Shown here: positions 43,769-52,572 of the stretch, piece by piece | How the letters are laid out: the number at the start of each line of letters is the position of its first letter | How positions within the stretch are numbered: the first letter of the stretch is position 1 | Source: Paenibacillus sp. USDA918EY | Lineage (GTDB): Bacteria; Bacillota; Bacilli; Paenibacillales; Paenibacillaceae | Assembly (NCBI RefSeq): GCF_009870825.1 | Contig: NZ_WTWY01000002.1 | Coordinates: 124,001-188,000 of the forward strand | Direction: 5' to 3' | DNA length: 64,000 nt | Notes under the pieces: generated by a model | Seen by the model: only the letters and a program-made list of their open reading frames with translations | The model's database searches: none | Told to the model about the DNA's origin: nothing | Made by a program: the position numbers and the translations under genes

Positions 43769-44581
43769 ATGCATGAAACCATTCACAGCTTTTGGCATAT
43801 GTGCGATCCGAAACTTCCGTTGAACGTCGTCATGTCGGGCATTTCTTATTGCGATAAAAATTACCGGATCGAGCGGCACGGGGAAAACCTGTTTTCGTTC
43901 GAATATATCATCGACGGCAGCGGCGTTCTGGAGATTAACTCCCAAACCTTGTATCCGCAAAAAAACGACGTTTATATGCTGACCCGAAACAGCGACCACG
44001 TATATTATTCCAGCGAAGAGCACCCGTGGACCAAAATTTGGGTCGTCTTTTACGGGGATTTGGCCGAATATTTGTTTAAGCGGTATTTGCCCGCCGATAC
44101 GTATATCGTAAAGGACTGCAACATCTTTTCTTACATGAATGAAATCCTCAACCTTTCGTCCGCCGGCCATAAAAGTTATCCCGATTTGGTCGACGAAGTC
44201 TCCGTCCTGCTGCTCAAAATCGTTTTGCGCTTAAAAAACCATCTGGAACATAAAGTGCTTTCCCCCGCCGAGCAAATCAAATTATGTTTGGACGTCAACA
44301 TCGAAAACAGGATGGATATCAACGATGTGTGCGTACAGCTCGGATATTCGAAAAATTACATCATCAAGCTGTTTCGGGAAACGTACGGGATCACTCCCTA
44401 TGCCTATTTCCGAAAACGCAAAATCGAGCTTGCCCAGCAATATTTGCTGAACACGCACCTTACCGTCAATGAAATTTCCTCCAAGCTGAACTTCGCGGAC
44501 CAGCATTATTTTGCTTCGTCTTTTAAAGCCATTGTCGGCGTATCCCCGTCGGAATATCGAAAAACGGCGAAAAGCCGGTGA
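43769..44581 (+). CDS. AraC-family transcriptional regulator
   Basis: About 270 residues. The N-terminal cupin-type sensor (FSFEYIIDGSGVLEINSQTLYPQKNDVYML) is followed by two C-terminal helix-turn-helices: INDVCVQLGYSKNYIIKLFRETYGITP and VNEISSKLNFADQHYFASSFKAIVGVSPSEYRK. It is divergent from the DUF4965 gene across about 130 bp and probably activates it. ATG at 43769 with GAGG nine bases upstream is preferred to a GTG at 43754. Confidence 0.92.
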   Translation: MHETIHSFWHMCDPKLPLNVVMSGISYCDKNYRIERHGENLFSFEYIIDGSGVLEINSQTLYPQKNDVYMLTRNSDHVYYSSEEHPWTKIWVVFYGDLAEYLFKRYLPADTYIVKDCNIFSYMNEILNLSSAGHKSYPDLVDEVSVLLLKIVLRLKNHLEHKVLSPAEQIKLCLDVNIENRMDINDVCVQLGYSKNYIIKLFRETYGITPYAYFRKRKIELAQQYLLNTHLTVNEISSKLNFADQHYFASSFKAIVGVSPSEYRKTAKSR

Positions 44582-44659
44582 GATGGTTAGCGTCATAGAT
44601 TATATGTAAATAAAAAATATCAAAAAAATAGATATAAATAGCCTACTAAACTATACTTT

Positions 44660-44797
44660 ATGTATAAGAAATCTACTATAAAACATGCTCGAATCAAATC
44701 GTCTGGTTTGTCAAAAATCAAAGGAAAGCGCTCATTTCCCAAGCCAAATGCTACTAGAAAGACCTTTTTTCAAGAAATCGAGCAGGAAAAGCTTTAG
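44660..44797 (+). CDS. Possible 45-residue basic peptide in the left end of the tnpB element
   Basis: ATG at 44660 opens MYKKSTIKHARIKSSGLSK and ends QEIEQEKL before TAG at 44795. It is very Lys/Arg-rich and has no clear ribosome site. It may be a relic or a chance frame. Confidence 0.2.
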   Translation: MYKKSTIKHARIKSSGLSKIKGKRSFPKPNATRKTFFQEIEQEKL

Positions 44798-44868
44798 TGG
44801 TTTCTAATCGCAGTTTTGGGAAGGTGTCGTTCGTAAGTACATCGATATTCAAAAGAAAGGAGATCCTC

Positions 44869-45960
44869 ATGCTACGCACGTATAAGTTCCGTATTGAGCC
44901 AACAAAAGAACAGCGGGAAACAATAAAGGATACACTCATGTATTGCCGCCGACTCTATAATGCTTTGCTTGAACAAAGAATGGCGGCATACAAAAAGCGT
45001 GGCATATCTCTAACTTTCTACTCTCAAAAGAAAGAGCTGCCTACACTTAAAAAGGAATGCGAAGAGTATAGAAGTGTTCACTCTCAAGTTTTGCAAAACG
45101 TAGTCGAACGTTTGGATCAAGCTTATAAAGCTTTTTTCAGACGATTGAAACGTAATGAAAAGGCAGGGTTTCCTCGTTTCAAAGGAGAGAATCGTTATCA
45201 CAGCTTCACATACCCACAATCAGGTTTTTCACTGGAAGGTAAATACATCACACTGTCCAAAGTTGGAACCGTTCGAATCAAATTGCATCGACAAATAAAG
45301 GGTACGATCAAGACCTGTACAGTGGTGGCCAAAAATGGACGATACTACGTATGCTTATCTTGCGAAATTGAAGCGGGAGGATTGCCGACAGGGAAAGTGG
45401 TCGGTGTTGACCTGGGCTTGAAACATCTGGCGGTTACATCGGATGGTGATTTTCATGATGCGCCTAAGTATTTGCGTAAAAGCGAGCGGGAGCTTAAGAG
45501 ATTACAGCGTATCGTATCCAGACGCATGAAAGGGTCAAGGAGGCGAAAAAAGGCCTTGGCACTTCTTGCCAAGAAACATGAACATATTGCAAATCAACGC
45601 AAAAATAATGCACACCATGTATCACGCCAATTGATTAATCGCTATGATTTGATCGCCTTTGAAGATTTAAAAATCACAAACATGGTGAAAAATAATCATC
45701 TGGCAAAGAGCATTACAGACGCAGGATGGAATCAACTGGTACACTTCACAACTTACAAGGCTGAAAGTGCTGGTAAACGTGTTGTTCTGGTTGACCCACG
45801 AAACACAAGTCAGCAATGCTCCAACTGTAATGAAATAGGAAAGAAAACATTGGCAGTGCGGACACATCGTTGTCCTACCTGTGGCTTTGAATGTGACCGT
45901 GATGTAAATGCCGCCAAAAATATTCTCAAGCGGGCAGTGCAACAATCAAACGTGTCGTAA
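44869..45960 (+). CDS. tnpB: TnpB RNA-guided nuclease
   Basis: 363 residues from ATG at 44869 (MLRTYKFRIEP; AAAGGAG upstream). The N-terminal helix-turn-helix/OrfB region (RLYNALLEQRMAAYKKRG) is followed by the RuvC-like nuclease. Its catalytic residues are visible: Asp in GVDLGLKHLAVTSDG, Glu in DLIAFEDLKI, and Asp in DRDVNAAKNI. The zinc ribbon is CSNCNEIG...CPTCGFECD. All catalytic acids are present, so it may be active. TnpB proteins cut DNA guided by an omega RNA made from the element's right end, which here overlaps and follows the gene's 3' end. Confidence 0.93.
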   Translation: MLRTYKFRIEPTKEQRETIKDTLMYCRRLYNALLEQRMAAYKKRGISLTFYSQKKELPTLKKECEEYRSVHSQVLQNVVERLDQAYKAFFRRLKRNEKAGFPRFKGENRYHSFTYPQSGFSLEGKYITLSKVGTVRIKLHRQIKGTIKTCTVVAKNGRYYVCLSCEIEAGGLPTGKVVGVDLGLKHLAVTSDGDFHDAPKYLRKSERELKRLQRIVSRRMKGSRRRKKALALLAKKHEHIANQRKNNAHHVSRQLINRYDLIAFEDLKITNMVKNNHLAKSITDAGWNQLVHFTTYKAESAGKRVVLVDPRNTSQQCSNCNEIGKKTLAVRTHRCPTCGFECDRDVNAAKNILKRAVQQSNVS

Positions 45961-46060
45961 AGACATGCTGGGCTAGGAACTAGCCTTTGTGGAGAGTGCG
46001 GCAAATAGCCGGCTCAATGAAGCGAGAAGCTCTCCAAAAAATTATTGGAGAGAGGTTCAC
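45940..46060 (+). ncRNA. Probable omega RNA scaffold / right end of the tnpB element
   Basis: From the last codons of tnpB to TTCAC at 46056-46060 the sequence forms several stems, including GGCTAGGAACTAGCC and CTCTCCAA/TTGGAGAG. By analogy with IS605-type elements, the guide would be the flanking DNA after 46060. The boundary is inferred. Confidence 0.5.
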
Positions 46061-46138
46061 GAACATTTTCATATGCCATTGAACGCAAAATACAATATAA
46101 TAAAAAGAACTTTCAAAAATAAAACTGGGGGAACATCT

Positions 46139-47491
46139 ATGACAACACCACAAAAAAACCCAGCGGCAGCAGGAAAAAACGATCGTTTTTCTTCGGCAGG
46201 GTTTATCCTCGCCGCCATCGGCAGCTCCGTGGGTCTCGGGAACATGTGGAAGTTTCCGTACATTACGGGCAAATATGGCGGGGCAGCTTTTTTTCTTCTT
46301 TTTATCGTCTGCTTGATCGTCATCGGTTTGCCTGTGCTGCTGGCCGAATTGGCCATCGGCAGAGCCGGCAGGGGCAGCGCGGCCACCTCGTTCGTCAAAG
46401 CCGGCGGCTCCAAAATTTTCGGCCGTCTCGGCTTGCTGCAAATCATTGCCCCGTTTCTGATCTTGACCTTCTACGTCATCGTGGCGGGCTGGACGCTTCA
46501 TTACGCGGTGCAATCATTCAGCGGGCATTTGTACAGCAATACGGATTTCAGTGGACAATTTAGCGGCTTTATCGGCGGCTATATGCCGATCGTCTGGCAA
46601 GTCATCGCCATTGCGATCACGGGTTTTGTCGTGGTTAAAGGGATTTCCGGAGGCATCGAAAAATTCAACAAGATCCTCATCCCCGGCATGATTATTCTGC
46701 TGATCGTGATGATGATCCGTGCCGTCACCCTGCCGGGTGCGGGCGAAGGCGTAGCGTTTTTCCTGAAACCCGACTTTTCCAAATTAACCACCGAATCCGC
46801 GTTGGTTGCGCTTGGACATGCCTTCTTCTCTCTATCACTGGGCATGGGTATTTTGCTGACGTACGGCGCTTACGTGGACAAGCGTCAATCGCTCGGCGCG
46901 GCGACGATCGCCATCGGGGCAGGCGACCTGATTTACGCCTTCGTTGCCGGGCTCATCATTTTCCCGACGACCGCTTCCTTCGGGATTGCGTCCGACTCCG
47001 GACCGAGCCTCGTGTTCATCGCTCTGCCGGCGGCCTTTTCGGCCATGCCTTTCGGCGCGTTTTTCGGCGGAATATTTTTCATTCTGCTGGCGATCGCCGC
47101 GCTGACGTCGGCGGTATCGCTGCTCGAGGTTCCCGTCTCCTTTGCGATGGATCGCTGGGGCTGGAGCCGCATGAAGTCCGTTCTGATCATCTCGGTGCTG
47201 GTGCTGCTTGTCGGCCTGCCTTCGGCTTTGTCCTTCGGCATCGTGCCGGCCTTTACGCACATGGGCAGCAAAAACTTTTTTGACTGGCTCGATTTTATCG
47301 CTTCGAATATTCTGCTTCCGGTAGGCGGTTTGATCACCACGCTGTTTGCGGGGTATTTCTGGAAAAACGCCGCGGAGGCGGCGGGACTCAAATCCGCATG
47401 GTTCCGGGTGTGGCTGTTCACGCTCCGGTACATCGCACCGATTCTCGTGGTTCTCGTGCTTCTGCACACGACGGGAGTCATCCGGTTCTAA
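46139..47491 (+). CDS. Sodium-dependent neurotransmitter-symporter (NSS) family transporter
   Basis: 450 residues, about 11-12 TM helices. The NSS sodium-site motif GSSVGLGNMWKFPYI is in TM1 (about residue 27), followed by GGAAFFLLFIVCLIVIGLPVLLAELAIGRAG. These import amino acids or related amines with Na+. ATG at 46139 has GGGGGA seven bases upstream; a longer frame from 45989 runs through the insertion-element end and is rejected. The promoter region is made partly of that element end, so expression may have changed on insertion. Confidence 0.92.
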   Translation: MTTPQKNPAAAGKNDRFSSAGFILAAIGSSVGLGNMWKFPYITGKYGGAAFFLLFIVCLIVIGLPVLLAELAIGRAGRGSAATSFVKAGGSKIFGRLGLLQIIAPFLILTFYVIVAGWTLHYAVQSFSGHLYSNTDFSGQFSGFIGGYMPIVWQVIAIAITGFVVVKGISGGIEKFNKILIPGMIILLIVMMIRAVTLPGAGEGVAFFLKPDFSKLTTESALVALGHAFFSLSLGMGILLTYGAYVDKRQSLGAATIAIGAGDLIYAFVAGLIIFPTTASFGIASDSGPSLVFIALPAAFSAMPFGAFFGGIFFILLAIAALTSAVSLLEVPVSFAMDRWGWSRMKSVLIISVLVLLVGLPSALSFGIVPAFTHMGSKNFFDWLDFIASNILLPVGGLITTLFAGYFWKNAAEAAGLKSAWFRVWLFTLRYIAPILVVLVLLHTTGVIRF

Positions 47492-47495
47492 TAGC

Positions 47496-47550
47496 AAAAA
47501 GGCAATCTCTATACGGTTCTGTCAGGGCAGACCGAAGAGATTGCCTTTTT
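47496..47550 (+). terminator. Terminator of the NSS transporter gene
   Basis: AAAAAGGCAATCTCT pairs with AGAGATTGCCTTTTT. Confidence 0.85.
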
Positions 47551-47640
47551 TAACATTATAGGGTTCATAAATTTCGGGGCTCCCCGCAAAATACCTGAAT
47601 CAGCTTCGAAGCCAAGGCCCCGCTTTGCGGGGTTATTTTA
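47551..47640 (-). repeat. Dispersed 90-bp intergenic repeat, copy 2
   Basis: The reverse complement matches 8053-8142 at about 79 of 90 positions, with most changes outside the paired arms CCCCGCAAAGCGGGG and GCTTCGAAGC. It lies between the convergent ends of the symporter and gnd genes. Confidence 0.75.
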
Positions 47641-47655
47641 TTGGCTTAATAGCGC

Positions 47656-49074
47656 TTATTCAGCAGACTCCATCCATTGAAAATGGAAGGTGCCTTCCTT
47701 GTCGACGCGCTCGAACGTATGCGCTCCGAAATAGTCGCGCTGGGCTTGCAGCAGGTTGGCCGGCAGACGCTCCGTACGGTAGCTGTCAAAATAGGCCAGG
47801 GCCGATGCAAATGCCGGAACCGGGATCCCGCGCTGCATCGCGATGGACACGACGGTTCTCCAGGCTTCCTGATAGTTGTTCACGACCCAGCCGAAATAAT
47901 CGTCGAGCAGCAAGTTTTTCAGATCCGGATTTTTGTCGTAGGCTTCCTTGATATTTTGGAGGAAACGGGCACGGATGATGCAGCCCCCTCTAAAGATCAT
48001 GGCAATGCTGCCAAAGTTCAAATTCCAGTTATACTCCTCGGATGCGGATCGCAGTTGGGCGAAGCCTTGGGCATACGAAGCGATTTTGCTCGCGTAGAGC
48101 GCTTTGCGCACCGCTTCAATGAACTCTCTGGAATCGCCGGTGTACGGAGTTTTCTCGGGACCGCTCAGAACCTTGCTGGCCTGCACGCGTTCTTCCTTCA
48201 TCGCGGACAAAAAGCGGGAAAATACCGATTCGGTCACGATGGAAAGCGGTACGCCCAGATCCAAGGAGCTTTGACTCGTCCATTTGCCCGTCCCCTTTTG
48301 CCCGGCGGCGTCCAAAATGACATCGACCATCGCTTTGCCGGTTTCGGGATCCTTTTTGGAGAAAATATCCGCCGTGATCTCGATCAGATAGCTGTCCAGC
48401 TCGCCCCGGTTCCACTCCGTAAAGATGTCATGCAGTTCTTCCGTGCCAAGATCCAGCACATCCTTCAGCAGGTGGTACGCTTCCCCGATGAGCTGCATGT
48501 CGCCGTATTCGATCCCGTTGTGCACCATTTTAACGTAGTGGCCGGAACCGCCTTCGCCGATGTAAGTCGAGCATGGGTCTCCGTTTACTTTTGCAGAGAT
48601 GGCTGTCAGAATCGGCTCCACCAATTCATAGGCGTCCTTCTGCCCGCCCGGCATGATGGCAGGACCTTTGAGCGCCCCTTCTTCCCCGCCGGATACCCCG
48701 GCTCCGATAAACCGGATGCCTTTGGCCTGAAGCTCCTTATACCTCCGCTCGGTGTCCGGGAAATAGGCGTTGCCGCCATCAATCAGAATGTCTCCCTCTT
48801 GCAAATGCGGTACCAGCTGCTCAATCAGCGCATCGGTCGGCTGACCCGCTTTGACCATCATCATGATTTTGCGCGGCGTCTCAAGCGACTGCACGAATTC
48901 CTCGATGCTGAACGTGCCGACGAAGTTTTTGCCTTCGGCTTCCGCCAGAAGTTCCTTCGTTTTTTCAGGGGAACGGTTATATAAAGCGACCGAGAAACCC
49001 TTGCTTTCCATGTTGAGGGCCAGGTTTTTGCCCATGACGGCGAGTCCGGCCACTCCGATCTGTTGTTTGCTCAT
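47656..49074 (-). CDS. gnd: 6-phosphogluconate dehydrogenase (decarboxylating)
   Basis: 472 residues, full length. It oxidises 6-phosphogluconate to ribulose 5-phosphate and CO2. The N-terminal Rossmann motif is [20 protein letters not shown], with [12 protein letters not shown] after it. The family signature [16 protein letters not shown] lies near residue 255, and the GGCIIRA and [37 protein letters not shown] C-terminal blocks bind substrate. GGAGG lies near the ATG at 49074. It is third in a zwf-fsa-gnd order, 33 bp after fsa. Confidence 0.97.
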   Translation of the reverse strand: MSKQQIGVAGLAVMGKNLALNMESKGFSVALYNRSPEKTKELLAEAEGKNFVGTFSIEEFVQSLETPRKIMMMVKAGQPTDALIEQLVPHLQEGDILIDGGNAYFPDTERRYKELQAKGIRFIGAGVSGGEEGALKGPAIMPGGQKDAYELVEPILTAISAKVNGDPCSTYIGEGGSGHYVKMVHNGIEYGDMQLIGEAYHLLKDVLDLGTEELHDIFTEWNRGELDSYLIEITADIFSKKDPETGKAMVDVILDAAGQKGTGKWTSQSSLDLGVPLSIVTESVFSRFLSAMKEERVQASKVLSGPEKTPYTGDSREFIEAVRKALYASKIASYAQGFAQLRSASEEYNWNLNFGSIAMIFRGGCIIRARFLQNIKEAYDKNPDLKNLLLDDYFGWVVNNYQEAWRTVVSIAMQRGIPVPAFASALAYFDSYRTERLPANLLQAQRDYFGAHTFERVDKEGTFHFQWMESAE

Positions 49075-49107
49075 CGTTTCTCTTCTCCTCCTATGTCTCT
49101 TTACCGG

Positions 49108-49773
49108 TTACTGAACGCTGTTTTTCCAATCAGCCGCAAATTTGACGAGGCCTTGGTCGGTCAGCGGGTGTTTCGCAAGCTGCGCAATGACGGAGAACGG
49201 CACCGTCGCAATATGTGCTCCCGCCATCGCTACGCGGGTCACGTGGTCCGGATGGCGGACCGAGGCGGCGATGATTTGCGTGTCGAGGTTATGCGCGCGG
49301 AACAGCTGCGCGATTTTGTCTACCAAAAGTACGCCGTCTTCCGAGATGTCGTCCAGCCGTCCCAGGAAAGGCGATACGTACGTGGCGCCGGCACGGGCCG
49401 CAAGCAGCGCCTGGTTGACGGTAAAAATGAGCGTGACGTTCGTTTTGACCCCTTTGCGGGACAAATAACGGCAGGCTTCCAGACCCGCAAGGGTCATCGG
49501 CAGCTTGATCGTGATTTTCGGATCGTTGCCGTTGATTTTGATCAGCTCGTTGGCCTGCGCGATCATCTCTTCGGCCGTTTCGGCATCCGGCGTCACTTCG
49601 GCGGAAACGGATTCGACTTCCGGAACCGCCCGGCAAATTTCAGCGATACGGTCCTCGAATTTCACGCCTTCCTTGGCGACCAGGGAAGGGTTTGTCGTTA
49701 CGCCGGACAGCACCCCGATTTTGTAGGCCGACTGAATGTCTTGCAGATTCGCGGTATCAATAAAAAATTTCAT
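49108..49773 (-). CDS. fsa: Transaldolase/fructose-6-phosphate aldolase family protein
   Basis: 221 residues, the short TalC/FSA form. [14 protein letters not shown] is the typical start; [13 protein letters not shown] and the Schiff-base lysine in [14 protein letters not shown] are visible, with the phosphate-binding ASVRHPDHV. It moves dihydroxyacetone-type C3 units between sugar phosphates in the non-oxidative pentose phosphate pathway; members of this size in Bacilli act as transaldolases. It lies between zwf and gnd, consistent with a pathway operon. Confidence 0.93.
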   Translation of the reverse strand: MKFFIDTANLQDIQSAYKIGVLSGVTTNPSLVAKEGVKFEDRIAEICRAVPEVESVSAEVTPDAETAEEMIAQANELIKINGNDPKITIKLPMTLAGLEACRYLSRKGVKTNVTLIFTVNQALLAARAGATYVSPFLGRLDDISEDGVLLVDKIAQLFRAHNLDTQIIAASVRHPDHVTRVAMAGAHIATVPFSVIAQLAKHPLTDQGLVKFAADWKNSVQ

Positions 49774-49838
49774 GAATTACAACCTCCCATGAGTTTTGTT
49801 TTCGTCATTTACTGCTAAAAACGCCTTGTTAGCCCGGC

Positions 49839-51371
49839 TCAGCTGGCCGTGACATGCTCGACAGGCTTCCGCCCTTCTTCCGCATTTGCCGCCTCATGTT
49901 CGGACGGCTCGTCGAACCACCAATGGAATCCGTCCTGAGCCAGCAGCGCATTGGCGGCTTCCGGACCGTGGGAACCGGCCGCATACGGATAAAGCGGCAC
50001 TTCGCCCGCTTCAAACGCTTCGAGGATCGGCTGCACCCACTGCCAGGACAAGTCGACCTCATCCCAATGGACGAAAAACGTCGAATCGCCGTTCAGCGCG
50101 TCATCAATGAGCGTTTCGTAAGCTTCCTGGCCTTCGATGCGGTCCGGGAACATGTCGATATGAACCGGCTTGAATTCGCCTTTATGGTTCGGGTCCTTCG
50201 TATTAAGCTGCAGCGTGATGCCTTCGTTCGGTCCGATTTCGAAAACGAGCAGATTCGGCACGCTCGTATCCTCGGCAGCGGCCGAAGAGCGGAGCGGTTC
50301 CTTGAATTCGACCACGATGCGCGTATTTTTGGACTTCAGGCGTTTGCCCGTCCGGATATAAAACGGAACGCCCCGCCAGTAATAGTTGTCGATGTTCAGC
50401 TTGGCGGCGATAAACGTATCGTTTTTCGAATCGGGCGAAATGCCGGGTTCCGACGTATACCCTTGAACCGGTTTTCCTTGGATGGCTCCTGCGGCATATT
50501 GTCCCCGGACGATCCGCGTATGCACGTCCTGCCGCGCCAAAGGCTCGAGCGCTTCCAGCACGTTCTTTTTCTTCAGCCTGATATCCTCGGCCGTCGCGTT
50601 GGTGTTCGGCACATGGATCGAGAGCATCATGAGCAGCTGCATCATATGGTTCTGGAACATGTCCCGAATCGCTCCCGCCTGGTCGTAATACCCGGCGCGG
50701 TCTTCGACGCCGACCGTCTCGTCGGCCGTAATCTGGACGTTGGCGATATAACGGCTGGTCCACAACGCCTGAATGACCGGATTCGCCTGCTTGAACGCTT
50801 CAAGCCGTTGAACCATCGATTTGCCGAGGTAATGGTCGATCCGGTAAATCTCGTCTTCGGTAAACGCCTGGCTGAGTTGGCTGTTGAGTTCCCGCGCCGA
50901 AGCGAGGTCATGCCCGAAGGGCTTCTCGATGATGAGCCGTTTCCAGCCGGTTACGCTGCCGAGCCCGCTTTGCTCGATTTGGGTCGCGATCGTGCCGAAG
51001 AAGTTCGGGGCGACCGACAAATAAAACAGCCGGTTGGCCGCTCCTCCCGCTCCATTTTCCCAGCTTTCCACCCGTTCTTTTAATTGGACAAAATGCTCCA
51101 GGCGATCGATATGCAGAATGTTAAACCCGAACAAATCCAAAAAGGACCGCAGGGTGTCGTCTTCCTTCACGTCCAGCCGGTAAAACTCATGCAAGGATTG
51201 CTTGACATGCGCGCGGAACGTCTCGTCGGTCAGCTCTTTGCGCCCGAGTCCGATCACGGCAAAAGACTTCGGCAGTTTCCCATGAATATATAAATGATAT
51301 AAGGCCGGATAGATTTTGCGCTTGGCCAAATCCCCGGTGGCTCCAAACAATACAAAAGTGGTAGGATTCAT
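49839..51371 (-). CDS. zwf: Glucose-6-phosphate 1-dehydrogenase
   Basis: 510 residues, full length. It makes 6-phosphogluconolactone with NADP+. Coenzyme motif GATGDLAKRKIYPALYHLY is at residues 9-27, the active-site signature EIYRIDHYLGK near residue 175, and IEKPFGHD before it. The C-terminal tail (about 25 residues after SHGPEAANALLAQDGFHWW) is slightly long. First gene of the zwf-fsa-gnd set, divergent from a LysR gene across 133 bp. No 6-phosphogluconolactonase gene is seen nearby. Confidence 0.97.
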   Translation of the reverse strand: MNPTTFVLFGATGDLAKRKIYPALYHLYIHGKLPKSFAVIGLGRKELTDETFRAHVKQSLHEFYRLDVKEDDTLRSFLDLFGFNILHIDRLEHFVQLKERVESWENGAGGAANRLFYLSVAPNFFGTIATQIEQSGLGSVTGWKRLIIEKPFGHDLASARELNSQLSQAFTEDEIYRIDHYLGKSMVQRLEAFKQANPVIQALWTSRYIANVQITADETVGVEDRAGYYDQAGAIRDMFQNHMMQLLMMLSIHVPNTNATAEDIRLKKKNVLEALEPLARQDVHTRIVRGQYAAGAIQGKPVQGYTSEPGISPDSKNDTFIAAKLNIDNYYWRGVPFYIRTGKRLKSKNTRIVVEFKEPLRSSAAAEDTSVPNLLVFEIGPNEGITLQLNTKDPNHKGEFKPVHIDMFPDRIEGQEAYETLIDDALNGDSTFFVHWDEVDLSWQWVQPILEAFEAGEVPLYPYAAGSHGPEAANALLAQDGFHWWFDEPSEHEAANAEEGRKPVEHVTAS

Positions 51372-51504
51372 TTTGATTTCTCCCTCCTTCAGAGTTTCGG
51401 GACAAGATTCGCCGCCCCCAACTCTGGTTTCTATGTCTTGGATTCACTATAATACAAATAAGTACCATACACATAATTAATATATTTCTGAGGAGATATA
51501 GATC
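51372..51504. promoter_or_regulatory. Divergent zwf / LysR-gene control region
   Basis: A 133-bp gap with TATAAT on the plus strand (51448-51453) serving the LysR gene, whose start has GAGGAGATAT upstream. No clear T-N11-A operator was singled out. LysR regulators commonly bind such gaps. Confidence 0.45.
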
Positions 51505-52389
51505 ATGTCTATGACCAACAATTACGAGCTGTACAAAGTGTTTTATTGGGCGGCCAAAACGGGCAGCCTGACGCAAGCGGCCAAAACCTTGTACCTGACC
51601 CAGCCCAGCGTCAGCCATGCCATCAAGCAGCTCGAGGAACGGGTTGGCCTCACCCTTTTTTACCGGAACGCCAAAGGCGTCTCTCTTACACAGGAAGGAA
51701 AAATTCTTTTTTCATATATCGAGCAGTCCCAAATTCTCATCACCTTGGCCGAAGAAAAAATGGAGGCGCTGAAAAGCCTCGAAAGCGGCGAGCTTCGCAT
51801 CGGCGGCAGCGATTCGCTGTTCAAGCATTACCTGCTTCCGTATTTGGAAGACTTTCACGTTCGTTATCCGGGCATCAAGCTGCACTTGAAGCATGGCACG
51901 ACGCCGGAGGTCATCTCGTACCTGAAGGAAGGGCGCATCGACCTCGGGGTCGTGCGGATGCCGATCGTGGACTCTCAACTGGAGGTCACCGAAAGCACCG
52001 AGCTGCAGGACTGCTTTGTCGCCGGCGAGCGTTACGCCGAGCTGAAAGGGCAAACGATGACCATGGAAGAGCTGATGGAATATCCCATCATCTTGTTTTC
52101 GCGCAACAGCCGGGTCAGAATGGCGATCAACGAGCTTTTCGAAAAATACGGGCATGAGCTGAAGCCGGATATCGAAGTGGGCAGCGTCGACCTGCTCATC
52201 GAGTTTGCGCGCAGGGGGCTCGGCATTTCCTATGTAACGCGCGAATTCGTGTCCAAGGAATTGAAGGAAGGTTCGCTGTTTGAGGTCAAGCTGGATGTCG
52301 AGATCCCTCCTTCCAAGGTGGGGATCATGATCATGCGCAACCTGCCGATCTCTTCGGCAGCAACCAAATTCATCGGCATGGTTCCGTAA
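51505..52389 (+). CDS. LysR-family transcriptional regulator
   Basis: 294 residues. The N-terminal winged helix shows LYKVFYWAAKTGSLTQAAKTLYLTQPSVSHAIKQLEERVGLTLFYR (helix-turn-helix of the family), followed by a LysR substrate-binding domain (ELRIGGSDSLFKHYLLPYLEDFHVRYPGI). It is divergent from zwf, so control of the zwf-fsa-gnd operon in response to a sugar phosphate or redox signal is likely but unproven. Confidence 0.93.
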   Translation: MSMTNNYELYKVFYWAAKTGSLTQAAKTLYLTQPSVSHAIKQLEERVGLTLFYRNAKGVSLTQEGKILFSYIEQSQILITLAEEKMEALKSLESGELRIGGSDSLFKHYLLPYLEDFHVRYPGIKLHLKHGTTPEVISYLKEGRIDLGVVRMPIVDSQLEVTESTELQDCFVAGERYAELKGQTMTMEELMEYPIILFSRNSRVRMAINELFEKYGHELKPDIEVGSVDLLIEFARRGLGISYVTREFVSKELKEGSLFEVKLDVEIPPSKVGIMIMRNLPISSAATKFIGMVP

Positions 52390-52492
52390 AGGCGGTCAGC
52401 CCATCACTCCTGCACTCGTTTTTTTCTTACCCATTTATCGAATATGGGACGACCCTTTTTTATATGGGAATCCTGCCGCCCGTAAATTAAGA

Positions 52493-52524
52493 AAGGCAGC
52501 CGACCAAATAAGGCCGGCTGCCTT
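52493..52524. terminator. Terminator between the LysR gene and the P-loop gene
   Basis: AAGGCAGCCG and CGGCTGCCTT form a perfect 10-bp stem. A partial relative (GGCAGCCGACCAAA) recurs at about 53751, at the end of the peroxiredoxin relic. Confidence 0.7.
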
Positions 52525-52572
52525 CAACTGTCTATATTGTGTTATCGTTCCTATTAGCGTAATAGACTCTCG

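Larger units (their letters stand above)
44582..46060 (+). mobile_element. IS200/IS605-superfamily element with tnpB only (IS1341-like)
   Basis: The region is AT-richer than its surroundings and holds a single tnpB. Its right end has a GGCTCAATGAAGCGAGAAGC stretch, a CTCTCCAA/TTGGAGAG hairpin and the terminal GGTTCAC, as in IS605-type right ends. The left end cannot be placed exactly; it lies between the AraC stop and tnpB. No tnpA is present, so the element cannot move by itself. Confidence 0.7.

Noticed and set aside
47677..48984. 435-codon open frame on the plus strand
   Set aside because: Antisense to gnd, whose protein motifs are unmistakable; the mirror frame has no family signal.
49854..51083. 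409-codon open frame on the plus strand
   Set aside because: Antisense to zwf with no ribosome site.
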